A stretch of 64,000 bases of DNA, from the NCBI GenBank assembly GCA_016758965.1, contig JAEPRB010000092.1, positions 1-64,000 on the forward strand, in the 5' to 3' direction. Made by a program: the position numbers and the translations under genes. The first letter of the stretch is position 1; the number at the start of each line of letters is the position of its first letter. The DNA is from Circinella minor (Eukaryota; Mucoromycota; Mucoromycetes; Mucorales; Lichtheimiaceae). Below, in pieces: positions 12,736-27,400 of the stretch. The notes under the pieces were generated by a model that saw only the letters and a program-made list of their open reading frames with translations, was not told the origin of the DNA and made no database searches.

Positions 12736-15700
12736 TTAAAATTCAATTTTTGCTCTAAATTCATTGATATCTTCAACAGGTAATCCACAAGTGAAGTTTT
12801 CGCAAACATAAGCAGCTGCTTTATCGTTACTTGCTAATTGTGCAACAATTGGATTCTTTTCTGCAATAAGTCCACCTTCTTTGGCTTGAACAGAGACCTT
12901 ATTAGGTACAAAGGCTTGTGAAACAATTTTTTTGAAAGGTGCCAACTCTTTTTCATCCTTTCCAGTCAAAACAATCTAATGATCATAACAAAGGATCGAA
13001 TATGAATATTGGAAATAATAGAAAGAGGATACATATTCAATAGATATATATATATATATATATTTTACCTGTTTGACACCGTTCACCATGAGAAGGAATG
13101 ATCCTAAAAGACTTGGCATAGCAAATGGATATTTAGAAACACTGTTGGCAAACGAACCAATAGTATTTCTAGCCTTGACAACATAATCCTCTTGTTCCAA
13201 GATAGTACCAAGTCTTACAAGATTTCTCAAGGATACAGCATTTCTATAAATATACCAAGATAATCGCCATTGAAAAAAAAAAAAAAGAAAAATTATTACT
13301 ATACTAATCCCTATTCTGTATCATCATGTTTTTATTCACTTTTACTTACGCTGAAGGTTCAGCACCGTCTTGTTCTAAGAAAAAAATAAAAAAATAAAAA
13401 TAATGAGTCATTCAGTATATATACAAAATATATATCCTTATTATTTACCATCTTTAAGTCGAACAAGAATACTCTTATCATTGGCTTGTACATTAAAGAA
13501 ACCACCGCTTTCATTATCATAGAATAATTCATTTTGTTTTTGTTGAAGATCATATGCCCAACTAATCCACTTTTCTTCATATGTTGCTTCATATAAATCC
13601 AAAAGACCTTGGATCATATAACTTGTAAAAAAAAAATTTTTTTTAACATATAAGATTAGGTTCGTTTTTTTTTTTTGGGGGGGGGGGAGGTGGCATAAAA
13701 GTCATAAATTACATTTTTTATTTTAATGCTATTTATTTACCTGTAGTCATCGAGAAAACCTTCAATATCAGATGGACCGGATCTATAACTACGTAAAAGA
13801 GTACCCGTCTTTGATTCATATAATTCCTTATGAATGAAATCAGCAGCATGAACAGCAAGATTTAAAATTTCTTTATCTTGGAAAGCATTTGCAGCTTGAG
13901 CCAAACCAGAAATCATTAATCCTGGTATACCATATCAACATGCATCATTAAAATAACTATTGTTAATATCTAGAAAAGACTTTCTTTTTTTATCTCATTC
14001 TATCCCCCCCCCAGCCATACTTTTTTTTTTACTCACCATTCCATGAAGTTAAAATCTAAAACAATAAATAAAATTATTGTTTTTCGTGAATCATGGTGTC
14101 ATCTTTTTTTTATTATTATTATTTTTTCATATTATTTATTAAATAGAGTTACATTTACCTTGTCATCACAATGAGGTTTTGGTCTGTTTTCATCTCTAAA
14201 CTTTTTCAGTTTGAACTTTGATTCTTCAAGAATGGAACTTACTTCTTCAGCTGTCATACCAAGTTCTTTAGCAACATTATCCACAGACTCTTCTTCAGCC
14301 AATACATTCTAAATAATTCTTTACCCGTTAATAAAGGAAACAAGCATAACATGATGGGGGGGTTTTTTTTCTTATTATTATTATTACCTGCATCATTAGT
14401 TCATTTTGAGGGTCTTGAGCAGGATCGACATTACCATCCTTTTGAACACCATAATACTTATTAAATACCTTGGCTGATTTAGATCCAAGGATATCTTCTA
14501 ATTGTTCCATTTCCCAAACATAGAAAGCTCCTTCTACAAAATAAAATTCACATACAAACTCAATATACAAATCTATTCTCTACTACGGCTTTAACTATGT
14601 CGTTGATCTATTCTTATTACCAAGTTTTTTTGAAGATCGAGATGTTGGGAGTGAATCTGCATCTTCAGCAGAATAGAAACCACCAGCAGGGTTTTTAAGA
14701 TCTGTTGAAACATAATGGATAATATCTTTGGCTACATTTGCAAAACCTTGGTCTTTAGAAATTAAATAAGCGGAAGTATAGGCAGAAAGTAATTGAGCTT
14801 GATCATAAAGCATCTTTTCAAAATGAGGCACATGCCAATATTTGTCTGTGCTATATCTGTTATTAAACACACATAAAAAAAAAAGAAGTAATTGTAAGAT
14901 TTCCGTAATATCTATTATATCTATATCAACCGATTATACAGGGTTGTATAACTTACCTATGGAACCCACTACCAACATGATCTAATTCATCCAAAAAAAA
15001 AAAAAAAATATAAAAAATAAAAACATATTAAAATATATATACATCACTCAAAAAAGAATGTTCTTCCTTGTTCTAGATATTCTTACCGCGGATACCACCC
15101 ATTGCTATTTTCTAAAGAAAAAAAAAAGAACAGAAAAAGAGAATTACTATTATCTAGCCTACATAAATCATCCATCTTCTATCTTATATATCTATCTACT
15201 ACCTTGAGAGTGAACAATGCCATATCAAGAGCCTTTTGAGCATTTTCTGATTCATTTTCACTTTTTTGGTTATAAGCAAAATATTCAAACAAAAATTGGA
15301 ATTGAACGGGAGTAGGAAACTTGGGAGCACCGGTGAATCCACCTTGTTCAGTATCAAATTCTTTATTAAAATGTTGATAGGCAGCCGATACAATATATTC
15401 TGGATGAATCATACTAGCTGCATTTTCCACATCTAATGGCTTGCTACTGGCATAGGAACGGAGCTGAGAAATGGTCGATTCAGCATCCTCTCTCACCTTG
15501 TCTTCTGCACTTTCCCAAACTTCAGAAACACGTTGTAACAATGTACGGAAACCGGGTGTTCCATATTGATCACCTGGAGGAAAATAAGTACCACCGAAAA
15601 AGGGTGATAATTCAGGAGTGAGAAAGACAGACATTGGCCAACCACCACGACCAGAAATTAATTGGATATAAGTCATATACAATTTATCAACTGCTGGATT

Positions 15701-16593
15701 TTCTTCTCTATCCACTATCATAAAAAGAAAAAAAAAACAATGTTTACTTTTTTCTGTAAAAATAAACTTTTTTCTTTAATCTGTTCTATTGATTCAAAAT
15801 TGAATGGCTGATTTTTACCTTTGATATTAACGAAATGTTCATTCATAAACTTGGCTGTTTCTTCATTTTGAAAGGATTCATGTTCCATAACGTGACACCA
15901 ACTAAACATATTGTTTTTAATATATATATATATATATATATTATATGGCTATAGCCTTATTTTTATATGATAAAAAAATTCACTTACTGACAAGTACTAT
16001 AACCAATACTCAAGAAAATAGGTTTATTCTCTTGTATAGCTTTATCAAAAGCTTCTTTTCCCCATGGATACCAATCCACTGGATTATGTGCTAGAAAGTA
16101 AGGTCAGAAAGATATTTAATTAATAAAGAATAGGTATTAAAAAAAAAAAAGGACGCATAACAATTTTGTGTCACGTTACCATGTTGCTAAGATAGTGTGC
16201 AGAAAAATAAAAATAAATAAAAATAAAATTAATCAGCTTATCGGCTCTTTTTTTTTTTATAAATGCGCCAACCCCCCCCTCCTCCTCCTCTTTACGAAAC
16301 GCAATATATATACTATATACCAAAAGATAGGGACTTTTTTCATTAACAAGACGATTTGTAAATTTTGGGATGGCAGCCGAATTTACACGCGATGTATGAA
16401 ATTGACAAATATTACTGCTGTGACTCTTGACTGATTGTTGAGTCAATAAAGTGGACGTTCGAAACGATTGTGTTGTAAACGATCGTGGAATGGCGCGTGT
16501 ATAAAGTAATGCTCTTGTCGGTGTGCATTGGGTAGAGGCACGTAAATGAGTTGTGAGTGGAATAGATCGCAAACGGGACGCAATGAATCGCAT
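12736..16593 (-). CDS. Mitochondrial SPATA20/YyaL-like DUF255 thioredoxin-fold protein
   Basis: Long multi-exon minus-strand gene. The N-terminus from the ATG at 16591-16593 is Arg/Ser/Thr-rich without acids ([10 protein letters not shown]...), a likely mitochondrial presequence. It is followed by the DUF255 thioredoxin-like domain: [11 protein letters not shown], then [10 protein letters not shown] joined across an intron to [11 protein letters not shown], giving a CHWC (CxxC) site, then [20 protein letters not shown] and GGTYFPP. The rest is the alpha/alpha-barrel part: [17 protein letters not shown] segment, [65 protein letters not shown], and a late [14 protein letters not shown]. About 750 residues, as in SPATA20/SSP411. 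Function in the family is poorly defined (redox or sugar-epimerase-like fold). Upstream of the ATG a TTTAG suggests a 5' UTR intron. Confidence 0.87.
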
Positions 16594-18841
16594 TGTCCTA
16601 AACAAAAGAATATGGAAAGCAGAAAGTTATTTTCACGCGAAATTTAAAAAAAAAAAAATGCGAGGGGGGAGGGGGGGTGCGGAGACGAAGGTTTTTAAGA
16701 CTAATAAGAATTTCAAGCCAGCACTTATTAAATTGTAAAATGGCATAAAATACATGGTGACACGCATTTCATACGAAACAAGACGTCTTGGATTTAGAAA
16801 AAGTTGTATGATTGGGCAACAGCAAAGGATCCAGGTTGGAATCTAATATTGGTGAAACTTTGGTCAGTTGAAGCTAATGGGGAGATAATAGACTTATAAA
16901 ACACCAGAACAATTAAAGAAAAAAAAACGTACGAAAATATTCGAAAGGATAAAAGTATACATATATCAACACGTTCAGTATTCATTATACAATCTGTGAA
17001 AACGTACGTAAAAGAGTCTAGTCTTTAACTCGAAAGCGAACAGCTAAATCAGCATTATCGTTATTACCATTCAAAGCTCCTCGAATGGAACAAGCTCGCT
17101 GCAATAATCGTAAACTCTAATTATACCACCAATAATTCAAATACAGTACTACCTTCATCTGAACAACAACCTATACATACTTTAAATATAAGGCTAATAT
17201 CAACGAAAACTTTGATAAATCCGTTTACCAATACCATCACGAACATCATTATTGATTTTACCAAGACCTTCCTTGCGACAATCATATACTATACTAATCA
17301 TCAACATGAATAGATACCACCACGGTCACTACAATACTGCTGTACTTAATAATACTTTATTAGCATTTTACACAAATACAAACAGCGTATCATCTAATAA
17401 TCCAATTGTTCCATCTTCCATCTCATCAACATATATAAATAAGCGCCAAATAAGATATTGTTCTATTTATGATAGTAGTGAGTGCTCAAGGACTGTAATA
17501 ATGCATGGCCGATGATTGTATACTAACAATTGGGTTTGATAGTTCAGTTTGTATAAGAAAGTATTGTATAAAAAGTTAGATATAAAGGACAGAGACTCGA
17601 GAAGATATGATAATAAAACACGATTATGGTTTCCTGAATGTGCTCTGCCATGTTATCGTCTATCCTTAGTTTACTGCGAATAAACATGTTGAGCAACCTT
17701 ATGGTAATAGTCCTACACCGCTACAGAACCGTTCAAAAAAAAAAAAACGCTATTGTAAAAATGCACCTCCTCGAAAAGTGGATTCATGTCTCATTTTAAT
17801 GCAATACCTGTAAAAGAACAAAAAAATGTCGTGATCGGTTTTGGTCATCAAAATACGAAAAAAAAAAGCGGTCTATAAGCTTACCACACTTTCTCTACTT
17901 CTTCATTCTAACATCGTTTACAAATTATATTTTTTATTGAAATATTTTACCACTTGTTTTTTTTTCCATTTTTATTAATCTTTTTTTTTTCCAATGTTAT
18001 GCGCCTAATGTACACACATAAAAAAAAAACAAATTATCCCACCCCCCCACCTATGACCAGAAAACCTACATATCTCTCTCTCTCTCAAATCAAAAGAATA
18101 ATAACTATATTTGAGAGTGGTGATGCTCAATTTTATAAAAAAAAAAAATGATGGCTTAAATTATTTAAGGTTTAATGGCTCAATTGGAGAGCATTTATAC
18201 ACACCCATTGTTTATTAAATGTACAGCCAAATTCCAACTTTTTTTATATGCATGATCCTTTTTTTTTTTTTGTTAAGAGATGGCTGTGTTCCCAAATTTA
18301 GCAAAGTCAATTCAATCAAAACTTAAACACAAAACATTTTTGTTTGAAACATATATACATAAGAGAAAGAAAGAAAACTAAAGGAATTCATATTTCTAAA
18401 GCACTTGGATATATTTACCATTGTTTTATATATATATAAAGACGTGCTATTTATGCTAAATAAGTTGTCTGGGAGATGAAAGCAAAAAAAAAAAAAACTA
18501 GTTATGTTACCCCCCAACAAATTTCATTATATTTATAAATATCATTGGTAACATATATTTTACTTTTAGTCGTTCGTTATGTTCTGCTGATGATCATAAT
18601 TATGAGCACCGTGCTTTTTTTTTTTTTCTTTTTGTTGGCGCACGACTCTTTGCTAATAATATTATCTTTTATTTATATCAAATGACGCTTGTGTTCTAAC
18701 AACTATAATATTAAACATCCCTCTTGTTCTCTCTTTTTGATATGGCTTGTGTTGTTTGGAAGACTTTTTCCTTGTTTATTAATAAACATTTACACAAAGT
18801 ATCTTTTTCTTCTTTCATAAAAAAATATAAATTATTTCTCG

Positions 18842-18877
<36 letters not shown>

Positions 18878-19292
18878 CTCCAAGCAAATGAAAAAGGTAT
18901 TCTACATCATATTTTTCAATGACGTACGTAGAATTAATAATTCATATTGATTATTAAAAATAAAAATTATAGAATCCATCTGACTGACTCAAAAGGTTTT
19001 GAGCTTTCTTGATATTCTATTTTTTTCTTTATGTACCACTAAATATGGATTAGTATTTCACATATTCTACTTTACCAACGCCTGTCTTATGCCTCTTTAA
19101 GTTTATGCTGAGTCTCCCATATTTCTGTTTTTTTTTTTTTTATTTATTTATATTTTTGTATTACATAGAATATGGTTACATATGCGCCACATCCTAATAA
19201 TTTTAACCAGGCTTTTTTTTTTTTTTTTTTTTACTTCCTCTCTCTCTCTCTCTCTTCCTCTTTTTCTTTATATTATTAATTTATTAAAACAT
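16594..19292. other. Intergenic, 2.7 kb, no gene recognised
   Basis: Divergent promoter region between the DUF255 gene (minus) and an amino-acid permease (plus). Only short open stretches with no family resemblance. A G-rich/A-rich patch occurs at 16646-16690, a 35-base T run at about 18843-18875, and CT repeats near 19240-19260 just before the permease. A segment near 18173-18200 resembles a tRNA A-box but has no partner arm. Confidence 0.5.
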
Positions 19293-22200
19293 ATGTACGA
19301 TATGATTTTTGACAGAGAAAAATATGGAGATAGTTCATCAGCTGAAGAAATGATAGGAAGAAGTAGTGGTGGATTTTCAGCAGTAACTGAATCACGAAAA
19401 GGACCTGATATTATTATAAATGATGATCCATATGATCTTGATCCTGATAATAAAAGTGTAAGAACACAATCGATTATGAGTAAAGCTTCTTCACAACAAC
19501 AACTTAAACGTTCATTAAAATCTCGACATTTAGCTGTATGTATTTCCCTTTCCTCTATTGTTATTATAATTGTACTCTATTTTTTTTTTTAGGCAATAAT
19601 AATTATTAATGAGTGAAAAAAAAAAAAAAAAAAAAGATGATATCATTAGGTGGTGTCATTGGTCAAGGTCTTTTTTTATCATCTGGAGCAAATCTTAATC
19701 AGGCTGGTACGTTTTATATACCTTTATTTATTTATTTTTGACAACAATAAAAGAAACTAACAACATTTTTTATCTAATTTTAAAGGTCCTGGAGGTGCGC
19801 TTATAGGTAAATGGTATTCTCTTACGTAATTATATAAAATATTCTGAAACAGAAGAAAAATTCTCACATTCAAGATACTCAATATTATTATTGTTTTTAT
19901 ATATATATATATAAATTATGATTTTCCCCCAATAACAAAACAAAAATGATTTTATAAATATGATAAATATGTAAACGTAAACGTACGTAGCGTATGGATT
20001 GATTGGAATATTAGTCTTTTGGGTAGCTTATTCTTTAGGAGAAATGTCAACTTATATACCTGTATCTGGTTCTTTTACAATTTTTTGTCGAAGATTTGTT
20101 GATAATTCATTTGGTACAATGATTGGTTATAATTATTGGTAATATTTTTTTTTTTTGTTGAGTGTATGTACAGAATTAAGTAAATAATAAAATAATATTA
20201 TTCTACGTATAGGGCCACATGGTCAGTGGTTGTAGCAAGTGAACTCGCGGCTGTTCCTATAATTATGAATTATTGGCCAAACGAATTACCAGATTGGGCT
20301 TGTAAGTTTAAAAATGTTGCATTATATAAACTAGCATTGGTTGGAAATCTAACATGTTTATAAAAAAAAAAAAAAAAAGGGTCTGGTATTTCACTTGCTA
20401 TTATTTTAATAATTAATATGTTGGGTGCTCGAAGTTATGGTGAAACTGAATATTGGTTTAGTTTGGTAAACTTTTCTAAATAATCATTGAATAATTTTTG
20501 TACTAGTGAAGAAATACGTATTCAATAATAATAATAATAGTTTATATAAAAACCCATTTTCTTTTATAATATAGATAAAAATTCTTGCAGTTATTATATT
20601 TATTATTGTTGGCTGTTTTGTATCAGGTGGACTTATTGGGTAAGTAATAATAAACTAAGCTAATTAAATGAAAAAAAAAACATACGAATTAATAATAAAA
20701 TGAACAAAAAGAGGTGAAGTATATGGTTTTAAATATTGGTCTGATCCAGGAGCTTTTCCAAATGGAGTACAAGGCATTTTTGATTCACTTATTCTTGCTT
20801 CGTTTAGTATGCAAGGTATTTAAAAAAAAAAGTGTAATTGATAGTTATAAATAAAATTCGAGTTTTTTTTTTTCTTACGTACGTACATAAAGTAACATTT
20901 CCCTTTTTATATGTATCTACGCATACAAATTAGGAACTGAAATTGTTGGCATTACGGTAAAATATCTATTGATTCAATACAAATTTTCAAATGACAGTAT
21001 TAATTTTTTTTTTAAAATATATATATACTTATAGGCCGGTGAAGCTGGTAATCCAAGAAAGGTAAAATAAAAGTTTACTATTATTAAAAGAATCTATTTA
21101 ATAGATGTCTGTTTTAAATTGATTATCTATAACTTTTTTTTTTGTATAAAGGATGTACCAAGAGCCATTAAAAATGTATTTTGGCGTATTGTTATTTTTT
21201 ATATCGGATCAAGTACGTATGATAATAACCAACTACTAATTATATTATATAAAACTTATACATTGAGTTAACAATTTTTTTTTACGTATAGTTTTTGTCA
21301 TGGGAATGGTAATTCCATATACTGATCGTAAGTAAAAAAAAAAAAAATTAATTTGTAAAGTTGAAAGAGAAAAAAAATATATATTTCACGTATATATAAT
21401 AATAATGATGAAATATAGCTAGTTTATTAAAGAATGAAGACAGTACAAGTCCAACATCATCAACCGAGGTACCCCATTTAACAACAGTTTCACCATTCAC
21501 TATTGTATTTTCCAAAGGAAATCTCGATAGTGTGGCACATATTATGAATGCTATTATTTTAATTACTGTAAGTTATATTTTCACTACAAATATTTTTAAT
21601 AATCAGATTTATAGCTACGTTACGTAGCAGAAATAGATGATAAACAAATATATTTTTCAATTGTCGTATATTACATATACCTATATATATATATAGGTAA
21701 TTTCATGTGCAAATAGTGGATTATATGTGGCAAGTCGTACATTGTTAGCCCTTGCTCAAGGTTAATAATAACATCAATAATAATTTATAAAAAAGAATCA
21801 TTGAAAGATAGTAACTGACTCATAATAACGATAAATATATTTTTTTTATTTCTACGTATTCGAATACATAGAGAATATTGCATGGAGTAAACTTTGTAAG
21901 TTTTCTTTTAGAATAACAAAAATTCAGTGTAACTCTTCTTAATACGTAATAATAATATATAGGTTACATTTCAAAACGGGGTGTTCCTGTGTATGCCCTC
22001 ATTTGTACATCTCTTGTAAGCCTGATTACATTTTCCACATTTTTTATTCCTGGAAGAGCCCTTTTTACAGTGTTGACCAAACTTCCTGGTGTGGCTGTTT
22101 TGATAACTTGGTGTGGCATCTGTATAGCTCATTTTCGTTTCCGTCGAGCATTCAAGTTACAAAATCGTGATTTCAAAGATTTACCAATGACAGCACCATG

Positions 22201-22501
22201 GCATCCTTTAGGTGATATATTGGATGTCATTGTTTGTCCTTTAATTGCTGTATTTACAGGCTATAAATATTTTAATCCACCTAGCGCTGTGGGTATGATT
22301 GGACAATATTTAGGATTATTTTTATGTGTCATTGGATTCGTTCTACTCAAGATATTTACCAAATCCAAAGTAATTCCATTAAAAGATATTGATTTGGATA
22401 CAGGTCGATCAGATATATCATTTGAACCTCAAGAAATACCTAAATTGACAGGTCCATGGTATATTCGTTCATGGAAAAGAATTGTCATCGCATTTACATA
22501 A
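19293..22501 (+). CDS. Amino-acid permease (APC superfamily, fungal YAT type)
   Basis: Proton-coupled amino-acid uptake transporter of the plasma membrane. Many short exons; the last is 21,963-22,501. A cytosolic acidic N-tail of about 80 residues ends in LKRSLKSRHLA, followed by the family signature SLGGVIGQGLFLSSGANL, VAYSLGEMSTYIPVSGSF (the TM3 motif with Pro-Val-Ser-Gly), GYNYWATWS, NMLGARSYGETEYWFS, GGLIGGEVYGFKYW, SFSMQGTEIVGITAGEAGNP, and ISKRGVPVYALICTSLVS. The C-tail IRSWKRIVIAFT closes it. About 570 residues, consistent with a 12-TM permease. The start codon at 19293 gives a tail like that of the paralogue at 36617-40080. Substrate range is not predictable. Confidence 0.9.
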
Positions 22502-24481
22502 TAAGAAAAAAAAAAGCAGTTATTGTGATAAAATAACGAATTTTCTTTTGTCTATTACGTACTACCCTTTGTCTATTTCTTTTCTATACCCACTAATCAA
22601 TTGTTTGTACTGCTTTATCTGGTTACATATTATAAATCTACCAGTTAACTTGGATATTACTTTTATTTTTATGTTATTAAAAAAAAACTACTTTAATTTT
22701 ACACAAATTAATCATTGGATACATTTATTACTTCTTTTTCAATATAAAACTTTTTGATGAGTAAGTTTTCAACTATTATAAAAAAGGTTTTGGTGACTTT
22801 TTTGGGCACGGCTAAAGTGAATGTTGAGGCAGTGAGATAAAACATAAAGCACTAGAGAGCAGAGACTTATTGTTGTCAGAGACTATTTCTTCTCTCACTT
22901 TTTATTATCTTTACGAATAGTATAGCATCAATGAAACCCCTTTATTTATATTAGTTTGAACAAAGAAATAATCGGTGAAGCTGAGTTACAAATAGCATTT
23001 TGTTGATCATTTATTATAGTTTTTCAATCATCCAGTATACCGATCAACAATCATTTTAGTCCATCGTTGTAAAAAGAGAATGTTTGTTATTACCTTTTAT
23101 TAAAGAAAAATAAAATAAAAGAGATGACTCCTATTAAATTCAAGTTTATATTATTTTTTCTGGATAATTGGATTTAACTTAAATTGTGGCATTTCTCCTC
23201 AATACAATTTCTTTGACAAAGCGAATTTTATTCATGAACATTTATTTTTTTTCCCCACAAAGTGACGATATTTACCGTTTTCACTGTATTGCTACGTGCC
23301 TGTATTACACTTATCATAAATAGGGTAAGAACAAGACAGTCTATACCACTAGTAACAAAAAAAAAAAAAGTCACCAAAAGATTACCAGCCAGAAAGGCAC
23401 TAGAAATCACCAAACGTTGTGTAAATGGCTTGATCACATGGGGGGTCATTGTCACAATGTGCATACTATATTCAATATGAAAAAAAAAATTAGGTACAAT
23501 TTATAAATGACGTACTAATTAACAATAACTATATTAAAAATTAAAAGATATGGGAAATATGTCAAATAAACATAAATGCAGAACAAGAAGAAAAAAAGGA
23601 AGCTCCGCTCTATTTATATAAAATATGTAGGACAAGCAATCGTGATTTGGGAATATTTGAAACCCCACACCTGAGAGCGAAGATCCTAATTGCAGTATCT
23701 AATTTGATGTGTACGTACGTAAATAATGGGATGAAATACCATTTTTTTTTTAATCATTAAAGAAAAAAATTATTATTTGGTATATGTCTGGCTTGGTTTC
23801 ATTATTACTTTTCCCTTGCAAAAAAAAAGACAAAAACCCGACCAATGATTAATCAAAAAATTCAAAGTAGAATCTTGGCCCAAAAAAAAAAAAAAAAAAC
23901 AATAGGTTACTCAATGTTTATTTAAAAAGTTATATAGGTTTATAAAAGATATTATTATATAATTCTATCCATGACAACAAAAAACAAAACAACATTTATG
24001 TTTATATATATATCTCAACGTTCAAATAGATTTTTTTGTAGTAAGATCTGGTTGCCATAGACAACAGCAAACAAATTTTTTTTTTATCGTCGTACAATGT
24101 TATTAAAAGAATGAAAAAAAAAGGTGGGCGTTTTTTTTTGGAAAAATCCTCGTCGGAGCAGCGGTTTAAAGTGACGTTATATCGATATCATGCATGAACT
24201 TGGATTTTTTTTTTCTTTCTTTTTTGAACTCTCTTCTTTTCTTTTCTCCTATATTCTCTTTCTCTCTCTCTCTCTCTCCCCAGAGCTATATAGAAACGAC
24301 AAAAGGTATCTTTTTTTTTATAATAAAGTACAAAGAGATAAAAAAAAAGATAACAGTAACTAATCAACGGATGAAAACAATTTTTTTTTTTTGGATGGGA
24401 TGGGTGCGTGATAAAGAATTTTTTTTTTTTTAGTTTTCCCTTTTTTCCTTTTTACATTAAATCTTTTTTCTTCATTTTATT
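22502..24481. other. Intergenic, 2 kb
   Basis: No gene seen on either strand. Open stretches around 23228-23480 overlap on both strands and show no family resemblance. The region 24190-24480 is strongly pyrimidine-rich with a (CT)n block near 24260-24277 and probably is the promoter and leader of the downstream protease gene. Confidence 0.5.
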
Positions 24482-27400
24482 ATGGATGACTTACGACATC
24501 CACTTGTGGCAAATTCTACTTCACGAGGAACCGTTCAATCACCTAGTCCAGCTATTGCAGGTGATATAAATTCTAATTTACGTGCACCCTCTGAAAGTGT
24601 TACAACATCTACAGGATATGAACAACAAGGTCTTGGAGGTATCGATGGTAAAGCGTTACGTGGACGTTCGAAATCTTTAGCTTCCAGTGGTTTTACAAGT
24701 AATTTACCCCCTCGTTTACCTGTGGATTATCATTTTGGTCCAGCTGTTGTAGATGAATCTACTACTGTTGGTTATACACCTTCCACTGGAACAAATGTAC
24801 CTTATAAAGCTCGATCTTGGGAACCTACTTTGGAAAAAGCTATTAAAGCTATTGTTTCGATTAAAGCAAGTCATGTTCGTAGTTTTGATACAGAAACTTC
24901 AGGTAAAAAAAAAAAAAAAAAAAAAAAAAAAGGTTTTTCTTTAAAGGAAGGAAAAAAAAAAACTGACTCTTTCTTCTTATTATTTTGAATATACAGGTGG
25001 TTATACCGCAACTGGGTTTATTGTAGATGCTGAACATGGTATTATTTTAACCAATCGTCATGTTGTTTCACCTGCTCCCATTGTTGCTCAAGCAGTATTA
25101 ACAAATTATGAAGAAGTGGATCTTAAACCAGTTTACCGAGATCCTGTTCATGATTTTGGTTTTATGAAGGTAAATAAATAAAAAAAAAAAAGTTGTGTGA
25201 TTTTGAAACATGACAGAAAAAAAAAAAACTAAATGGGTACTCTTTTTTTTTTTTGTAACAAAAAATAGTTTGATCCTAGTAAAATCAAGTTTATGGAAAC
25301 TCAAGAAATTGAACTTAGTCCTGAAAGAGCTAAAGTTGGCTTAGATATAAGAGTTGTTGGGTACGTTTCATCTTTTCTTTTTTTTTTTTTATGTATGAGG
25401 TTGTGTGGGGAAAAAGTAAGGGATATAAAAAATTATGCCAGAAAAAATTTAAACATCCGTTTATTTTTTTATAGAAATGATGCAGGAGAAAAATTAAGTA
25501 TTCTTGCTGGAACACTTGCTCGTTTGGATCGACGGTAAAAAAAAAAAAAAATTAAAATCATTTTTTTTTTATTTTTTTATAATTTCGAGTTTTGAAAGAA
25601 ATAATAATAATAATAATAATAATAATATGTATATGTATATCATAATCCAATATACTCATATATATTTATTATAGTGCACCTGAATATGGTATTGGTGAAT
25701 ACAATGATTTTAATACATTTTATTTACAAGCAGCATCAGGAACAAGTGGAGGATCATCAGGTAGTCCTGTACTTGACATTGATGGACATGCAGTAGCTCT
25801 TAATGCAGGTGGTGCCAGTCGTGCATCTTCAAGTTATTATCTTCCATTAGATCGAGTCAAACGTGCATTGGGATATATACAACAAGAAGAACAAGTCCCT
25901 CGTGGTACTCTTCAAACCGAATTTGAATATCTTCCTTATAATGAAGTACGTCGTCTTGGATTAAAAGCACACATTGAAGAAAAAGTACGTACTCGCTTCT
26001 CAGATGAGACGGGTATGTTGGTAGTTCGATCCTTATTACCTAAAGGACCTGCGGATGGTATTTTAGTTCCTGGTGATATCATTATTGGTTGTAATGGCCA
26101 TATGGTACCCCATTTTATTTCCCTTTTTGAAGTCATTGATAATTCAGTTGGAGAACAAATGAAATTAACCATTTCACGTGGCAAGAAAGTTCAAGATGTA
26201 ACATTGTTGGTTCAGGATCTACATGAAATTACACCTAATCGATTTGTTGAAATTGGTGGTGGTGTTGTACATGATTTATCATATCAATTGGCTAAATCTT
26301 ATTCACAACCTGTTGCTGGTGTTTATGTGGCTACATCGGGTCATATGTTGGCAAGTGCGAGTGCATGGCGTAAAAGTATTATTGTTAGTGTGAATAATAT
26401 TCCAACACCTAATTTGGATGCATTTATTGATGCTATGCAAACATTATCTGATGGTGCTCGTGTACCTATTCGGTAAATAATAATTAATCTTTTTATTTAT
26501 AAAGTTAAAAAAAAAAAGGTTGGGAGAGAGGAATATGAAGAAAGATGTTGATTTGTTTTTTTTTATTATATATATATATATAATATTTGATACGTAGGTT
26601 TTATGCTTTACACAAAGCATATAAAGATAAAGTAATGATTATGCATGTAGATCGACATTGGCATAAATTTAGATTGGCTGTTAGAAATGGTAAGTTCTTT
26701 TCAATATATTTTCAAAACCAATTTTTTTTAATTCATTATTTTTAATTTATATTATATAATAGATCAAGATGGTATTTGGGAATACACAGAAATGCCCCCT
26801 CCACCTGATGCTCCACCTTACAAACCATCTACTGCATCTTTGCCACCTCTTGATTCTTCCATGGAACTTTCCAAAAAGCTTTTACCATCCTTTGTTGCCA
26901 TTGACTTTTATCTTCCTTACTTGGTCGATGGTATGAAAGCTACCCAATTTTATGGTACAGGTTTTATTGTATCTAAAAATCCACCCCTTATTGTTTGTGA
27001 TCGTGATACAATTCCTATTAGCTTGGGTGATATCATGATTACATTTGCCAACAGCATCATTATTCCTGGAAAACTCTTATTCTTGCATCCATTCTACAAT
27101 TTTGTCATTTTAACCTATGATCCATCCTTGATTGGTGAAACACCTGTGGATGCTATTGAATTTAGTGATACAGACTTAAATCAAGGCGATGAAGTTTATT
27201 TCACTGGTATGGGTAGTGATCAAAGTGTAAACACAAAAAAGACCAATATCAGTGGTGTATCCAATATTGGTACACGCGAATGTTCTCCTCCACGATGGCG
27301 TGCCATGAATGTAGAAGGTGTCAAAATAGATGACCCATTTAATTCACAAGGAGGTTTATTAACTACAGAAGATGGAAAAGTGCAAGCCTTGTGGGTGAGT

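Noticed and set aside
18173..18240. tRNA A-box-like word (TGGCTCAATTGGAGAGC)
   Set aside because: No B-box (GGTTCGA-type) at the right distance and no cloverleaf pairing by eye.
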